Shown here: one piece after another, positions 60,516 through 64,000 of the stretch | Layout of the letters: each line of letters begins with the position of its first letter | How positions within the stretch are numbered: position 1 is the stretch's first letter | Assembly (NCBI GenBank): GCA_045576635.1 | Contig: JAZNGT010000028.1 | Span: 28,616 to 92,615 of the forward strand | Source: Congzhengia sp045576635 | GTDB lineage: Bacteria; Bacillota; Clostridia; UBA1381; UBA9506 | Direction: 5' to 3' | Length of the DNA stretch: 64,000 nt | Position numbers and translations under genes: made by a program | Notes under the pieces: model-generated | What the model saw: only the letters and a program-made list of their open reading frames with translations | Told to the model about the DNA's origin: nothing | Database searches by the model: none

Positions 60516-60544
60516 TTGACAATACATATTTTTTGTGTTATACT
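60516..60544 (+). promoter_or_regulatory. Sigma-A promoter for malic enzyme
   Basis: TTGACA (60516-60521), 17-base spacer, TATACT (60539-60544) with extended TGT. Confidence 0.88.
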
Positions 60545-60564
60545 AAAGCTTAACTGATAATTGG

Positions 60565-60609
60565 AGATGTATCAAAGCAAATGTATTTTTGTTTTGATGC
60601 GTCTTTTTT
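60565..60609 (+). terminator. Terminator-like hairpin in the malic enzyme leader (possible attenuator)
   Basis: AGATGTATCAAAGCAAA (60565-60581) pairs with TTTGTTTTGATGCGTCT (60588-60604) over 17 pairs including three G-T pairs, with a 6-base loop and a run of six T (60604-60609). It lies after the promoter and before the malic enzyme ribosome binding site, so transcription must pass it. Confidence 0.6.
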
Positions 60610-60644
60610 GCACTCTGTATAAATTTCCGCGGGAGGATCAACGT

Positions 60645-61817
60645 ATGGATTACAGAAAAGAATCGTTAAAAAAACATTATGAATGGAATGGCAAAATTGA
60701 GATTGTCACGCGTGCACCAATCAGCTCCAGAGAGGATTTAGCTCTTGCATACACCCCCGGCGTTGCAGAACCGTGTCTTGAAATTAATCAGAATATTGAT
60801 AAATCTTATGACCTTACGCGCCGTTCTAATCTTGTTGCGGTTGTGACCGACGGCACAGCAGTACTTGGTCTTGGTGATATCGGACCGGAAGCTGGTATGC
60901 CTGTAATGGAGGGAAAATGTGCACTCTTCAAAGCCTTTGCGGATGTTGATGCATTTCCGCTTTGTATTAAATCGAAAGATGTTGATGAAATTGTCCGCAC
61001 AATATACTTGCTTTCAGGAAGTTTTGGCGGTATCAATCTTGAAGATATTTCTGCTCCGCGTTGTTTTGAGATAGAAGCGAAACTAAAAGAAATCTGCGAT
61101 ATTCCCGTTTTTCATGACGACCAGCACGGAACTGCAATAGTTGTTGCTGCGGCACTTATCAATGCGCTGAAACTAGTAAAGAAAAACATAGGGGATGTGA
61201 AAGTTGTAATAAACGGAGCAGGCTCGGCGGGTATTGCAATTGGGAAACATCTTTTAAATATTGGCGTAAAACATCTTACATTCTGTGACAGATTTGGCAT
61301 CATCAGTGAGGGAGACAAAAATAACAATCCCGCACAGGAAGAAATTGCAAAGATAACCAATCTGGAAGGCAAAAAAGGAACACTTGCCGATGCGTTGGAA
61401 GGTGCTGATGTTTTTGTCGGTGTTTCTGCTCCCAATCTTGTAACGCCTGAAATGGTAAAATCAATGGCGCATGACGCAATTTTGTTCCCAATGGCAAATC
61501 CCACTCCTGAAATTATGCCCGATATCGCAAAAGAGGCAGGAGCAAGGATTGTAGGAACAGGCAGGTCCGACTTTCCGAATCAGATTAATAATGTTTTGGC
61601 TTTCCCCGGCATTTTCAGAGGCGCACTTGATTGCAGGGCTTCCTGCATCAACGAAGAGATGAAAGTGGCGACTTCATTTGCACTTGCATCATTGATTCCG
61701 GATGATGAAATAACGGAAGAAAATATCATTGTCAATGCACTCGACAAAAGGGTAGCACGAGTTGTTGCTGATGCAGTTATTAAAACTGCAAAAGATACCG
61801 GTGTTGCAAGAAAATAA
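60645..61817 (+). CDS. NAD(P)-dependent malic enzyme
   Basis: The 390-residue enzyme decarboxylates malate to pyruvate. Visible sites: LALAYTPGVAEPC with the catalytic Tyr, VVTDGTAVLGLGDIGPEAGMPVMEGK, the metal ligands in INLEDISAPRCFEIE and FHDDQHGTA, the dinucleotide site GAGSAGIAIG, and PMANPTPEI. It is the short bacterial form without a phosphotransacetylase domain. GGGAGGA precedes ATG 60645; an in-frame extension to 60561 runs through the leader hairpin and is rejected. Confidence 0.95.
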   Translation: MDYRKESLKKHYEWNGKIEIVTRAPISSREDLALAYTPGVAEPCLEINQNIDKSYDLTRRSNLVAVVTDGTAVLGLGDIGPEAGMPVMEGKCALFKAFADVDAFPLCIKSKDVDEIVRTIYLLSGSFGGINLEDISAPRCFEIEAKLKEICDIPVFHDDQHGTAIVVAAALINALKLVKKNIGDVKVVINGAGSAGIAIGKHLLNIGVKHLTFCDRFGIISEGDKNNNPAQEEIAKITNLEGKKGTLADALEGADVFVGVSAPNLVTPEMVKSMAHDAILFPMANPTPEIMPDIAKEAGARIVGTGRSDFPNQINNVLAFPGIFRGALDCRASCINEEMKVATSFALASLIPDDEITEENIIVNALDKRVARVVADAVIKTAKDTGVARK

Positions 61818-61835
61818 TTTAATATAAAAAATACG

Positions 61836-61878
61836 ATCAAGAAGAGAAATGATTCATTTCTCTTCTTGATTATTTTTG
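61836..61878 (+). terminator. Terminator after malic enzyme
   Basis: A 35-base inverted repeat with arm ATCAAGAAGAGAAATGA and a single central base, followed by TATTTTT. Confidence 0.9.
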
Positions 61879-61894
61879 GGAAAAATGATATACT
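61866..61894 (+). promoter_or_regulatory. Sigma-A promoter for the SDR gene, overlapping the terminator
   Basis: TTGATT (61866-61871), 17-base spacer, TATACT (61889-61894) with extended TGA. The -35 lies at the end of the terminator's second arm. Confidence 0.72.
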
Positions 61895-61953
61895 TTGATT
61901 TAAGAATATGAGGCAAATTTAAATCATGATTAAACACCGTTCGGGAGGTCATT

Positions 61954-62733
61954 ATGAAAGCATTGATTACGGGTGCAAGTTCTGGTTTGGGATGGGAAAT
62001 GGCAACCATTTTATCAGAAAAAGGTTACGATATCATTGCGGTTGCAAGAAGAGAAGAAAAATTGATTGCACTTAAAAATACACTCAAAACAAACGTTGAG
62101 GTACTGTGCCTTGACGTTACAAAAACAGAAGATATAGAAAAAATTGCAACGTATTTAGACGATGCCGATATTTTTATAAACAATGCAGGTTTCGGCGTGT
62201 TTGGAGAATTGTGCTCTTCTGATTTAGACAAAGAACTTAGCATGATAGAAACCAATGTAAGAGCCGTGCATATTTTAACAAAACTTGCAGCACAAAAATT
62301 TAAAGAGAAAAACAAAGGTCATATCATGAATGTTGCTTCCATTGCGGCATTCTTCCCAGGTCCTTTATTTTCGGCTTACTATGCATCAAAAGCATATGTA
62401 TTCAGACTCACGCAGGCACTTTATGAAGAATTGCGACAGGAAAAATCGGGTGTAAAGGTAAGTGTTTTATGCCCGGGTCCTGTGAAAACCGAATTTGAAA
62501 AAGTGGCGAAGGTAAGTTTTGGAAACGGCACCGAAAAGGGAAGAGACTGGATTATTGCCGACAAACGAAAGGTTTCGGAATACGCCATAAAAATGATGCT
62601 CAAAGGTAAGTTTATCATCATTCCGACTACGCTTATGAAGATTGCCGTGTTTACAAGACGCATCCTTTCCGAAAAAATGCTCTGCAAAGTGCTTTATTTA
62701 TTGCAAAGCAAAAAGTTTGTGCAGGAGAAATAA
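61954..62733 (+). CDS. Short-chain dehydrogenase/reductase
   Basis: The 259-residue SDR has TGASSGLG (6-13), DVTKTEDI, NNAGFGVFGE and the catalytic Ser plus Tyr-x3-Lys in NVASIAAFFPGPLFSAYYASKAYV. The C-terminal 40 residues, after PTTLMKIAVFTRRI, are hydrophobic and basic and may sit at the membrane, as in the DltE/YqjQ-like group of SDRs. The substrate is unknown. GGAGGTC precedes ATG 61954. It is unlike the fabG at 53140. Confidence 0.85.
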   Translation: MKALITGASSGLGWEMATILSEKGYDIIAVARREEKLIALKNTLKTNVEVLCLDVTKTEDIEKIATYLDDADIFINNAGFGVFGELCSSDLDKELSMIETNVRAVHILTKLAAQKFKEKNKGHIMNVASIAAFFPGPLFSAYYASKAYVFRLTQALYEELRQEKSGVKVSVLCPGPVKTEFEKVAKVSFGNGTEKGRDWIIADKRKVSEYAIKMMLKGKFIIIPTTLMKIAVFTRRILSEKMLCKVLYLLQSKKFVQEK

Positions 62734-62757
62734 TTTAGGGAAATAGGAGGGAAAAGT

Positions 62758-63201
62758 ATGAAAATTGCAAAAAAACTGTTACCGTTTGTTGTAGTTTTGG
62801 CACTTGTTGCTTTTGCCTATTCTTTTTTTCATATTGATGGTCGGGAAATTAAATTGGCAAACAAACTTGCGGAAGCAAAATCTGTTACAATTATTGTTAT
62901 GAATACACAAAACAATGAAAATGTTGAATATGATTTAAACAAAGAACAAATAGAAAAAATCAAAACAATTATTCTTGAAAATTCATATACACGCAGAATA
63001 TCAAAAACAATCATTGGAGAATTACCTGATAAAAGATATACAATATTTGCAACCTGGGATGACGCTGCTGAAAGACCTCTACATATAAGTTTACTAGGTG
63101 GAGAATACATCCATGTCTTAGGAGACTTTGGAAGCCGTTATCACAAGATTAAAAATACTGATTTCGAAAAAGAGTTGATTTCTATTCTTGATAGCAAATG
63201 A
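62758..63201 (+). CDS. Signal-anchored small protein, unknown
   Basis: The 147-residue protein has an N-terminal membrane helix (about 7-24) and a mixed alpha/beta outer domain with KSVTIIVMNTQNNENVEYDL, TRRISKTIIGELPDKRYTIFATW and SLLGGEYIHVLGDFGSRYHKI. I do not recognise its family with confidence; the layout resembles small secreted DUF proteins of Firmicutes that have a single beta-sheet domain. TAGGAGGG precedes ATG 62758. It follows the SDR by 24 bases and is probably co-transcribed. Confidence 0.65.
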   Translation: MKIAKKLLPFVVVLALVAFAYSFFHIDGREIKLANKLAEAKSVTIIVMNTQNNENVEYDLNKEQIEKIKTIILENSYTRRISKTIIGELPDKRYTIFATWDDAAERPLHISLLGGEYIHVLGDFGSRYHKIKNTDFEKELISILDSK

Positions 63202-63274
63202 TTTTTTAATCCTGACTTGACACGAGTAAGAAATTTGTCGAATGGTACTGAATGATGTAGAAAGGTGTGGGAAA

Positions 63275-63976
63275 ATGAAAAATGTAATTAAAATTATATT
63301 ATCACTCTTGTTTCTTTTTGCTCCTTGCTTATATTTTGGAGTATTAGGGAAAACAACAGAAATGGGATTAATTTTAGTGCCTTCGGTGTTAAGTGTTATC
63401 TTGCTGAATTTTGAACATCTGAAAAAATATGTTTCTGTTATAAGAACGAAGGATGTAGAACTGAAGTTTAAGGATATGATTGAAGAAGCCAATGCTACTA
63501 TTGAACAGTTGAACAATGCACAATACACACTCACAAAAGTTGCAACTGAAATTTTATATAGACACAAGTTTTGGGGAGGAGTTCCCGTTGGTATTTCGGT
63601 CGAATTAATTGATGATTTATATCAAATGGCAAAAAATACGAACGCAACTAATATAATAAATGGACCTCTTAAATTAGCATATGAAAGATTATTAAGTGAA
63701 GCTTTCGGCAAAATTCCTTATAGCATTGATGATTCGGAAGATAAGAAAAAAATATTATCGATTACTGAAACAATTTATGTATTCAAAGGGAATAGTAATA
63801 TGATTCGTAAATGTGCTAGTATTCCTAGTCCTGCAGCATTGAGGAAAAAAGTTGAAGAAATAGAACTTTTAGAAGAATCAAGACAAGCTGTATTAAATAG
63901 TATTTTTCAATTTGAAAAACTATGTATTCAATATCAAGAAAAATATGAGAAATTAAATCTTATTGATACTATTTAA
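63275..63976 (+). CDS. Two-helix membrane protein with coiled coil, unknown
   Basis: The 233-residue protein has two N-terminal helices (about 4-22 and 28-46, with a short loop GVLGKTTEMG between them) and a long cytoplasmic helical part, including EANATIEQLNNAQYTL and ELLEESRQAVLNSIFQFEKL, with no known catalytic motif. I recognise no family. ATG 63275 follows AAAGGTG by seven bases; an in-frame ATG at 63242 lies upstream of that site. Base and codon use are more AT-rich than in the neighbours, suggesting an accessory or transferred gene. A Spo0A-box-like TGTCGAA lies at 63236-63242. Confidence 0.6.
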   Translation: MKNVIKIILSLLFLFAPCLYFGVLGKTTEMGLILVPSVLSVILLNFEHLKKYVSVIRTKDVELKFKDMIEEANATIEQLNNAQYTLTKVATEILYRHKFWGGVPVGISVELIDDLYQMAKNTNATNIINGPLKLAYERLLSEAFGKIPYSIDDSEDKKKILSITETIYVFKGNSNMIRKCASIPSPAALRKKVEEIELLEESRQAVLNSIFQFEKLCIQYQEKYEKLNLIDTI

Positions 63977-64000
63977 CTTAAAATAATAAAAGTTGAGGGA

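Noticed and set aside
60561..60644. In-frame upstream extension of malic enzyme as a leader peptide
   Set aside because: It runs through the terminator-like hairpin and has no fitting ribosome binding site; malic enzymes start at the later ATG.
63236..63242. TGTCGAA as a true Spo0A box
   Set aside because: A seven-base match is expected several times by chance in 64 kb; there is only one box and no fitting -10, so it is not listed as a feature.
1..64000. CRISPR array, insertion sequence, prophage or tRNA/rRNA genes
   Set aside because: No regularly spaced repeats, transposase, integrase, phage structural gene or RNA gene pattern was found on either strand.

Overview
The window is a 64 kb piece of a chromosome from a spore-forming, AT-rich Firmicute, most likely an uncultured member of class Clostridia. 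The gene content supports this: sigH, an AbrB-type regulator, spoIVA, yqfC/yqfD and ylbJ point to endosporulation; the sepF-ylmH-divIVA-ileS-lspA-rluD division cluster and the rimP-nusA-ylxR-L7Ae-infB-rbfA-nrnA translation cluster are in Firmicute order; ribosome binding sites are strong AGGAGG types and promoters are classical sigma-A boxes. I see no rRNA, tRNA, CRISPR array, insertion sequence or prophage.

Layout. 1-8.9 kb: tail of an ABC-F ATPase, a possible 50-residue minus-strand ORF, then an HlyD-like protein, PLP homeostasis protein, SepF, YlmH, DivIVA, IleS, LspA and RluD. 8.9-10.2 kb: sigH and a zinc-ribbon protein. 10.2-17.8 kb: the nusA-infB operon, extended by nrnA, rnhA, tatD and a TatD-associated radical SAM protein. 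17.9-23.4 kb: trpS, an RqcP-like S4 protein, a TPR protein, mutS2 and a HAD phosphatase. 23.4-28.6 kb (minus): DtxR-type regulator, LexA-controlled dinB, AbrB-like regulator, ABC exporter and CDF transporter. 28.7-33.8 kb: a Cys-rich small protein, NAD synthase, a CBM9-like protein and a CapD/FlaA1-type nucleotide-sugar enzyme. 33.8-45.1 kb: spoIVA (minus) under a sigma-E-type promoter, an NhaC transporter carrying a DnaJ-like Cys repeat, ppdK, a DUF6472-like small protein, fructose-bisphosphate aldolase, and an MBOAT plus DHHW-SGNH-DUF4358 pair. 45.1-50 kb (minus): proS, two lipoproteins, and a Na+-pump decarboxylase beta subunit with a 45-residue membrane partner. 50-56.6 kb: degV, uvrB, fabG and the sporulation genes yqfC, yqfD and ylbJ. 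56.8-64 kb: a sugar ABC transporter (ATPase-permease-binding protein), malic enzyme, an SDR and two unrecognised membrane proteins.

How it fits together. Most of the window is housekeeping in tightly packed operons separated by clear hairpin terminators, several of them shared by convergent genes. Metabolic genes (ppdK, aldolase, malic enzyme, sodium-pump decarboxylase parts, NhaC, sugar ABC importer) fit a fermentative anaerobe that uses sodium gradients. No complete, obviously new multi-gene system is visible. The most unusual items are: the four-copy, 14-residue-spaced CxxC repeat in the NhaC transporter; the triple-domain acyl-polymer modification protein; an L7Ae gene whose natural start position reads ACG; the 74-residue protein with 13 cysteines; an attenuator-like hairpin before the malic enzyme; and the mirror-symmetric yqfC/ylbJ intergenic region.
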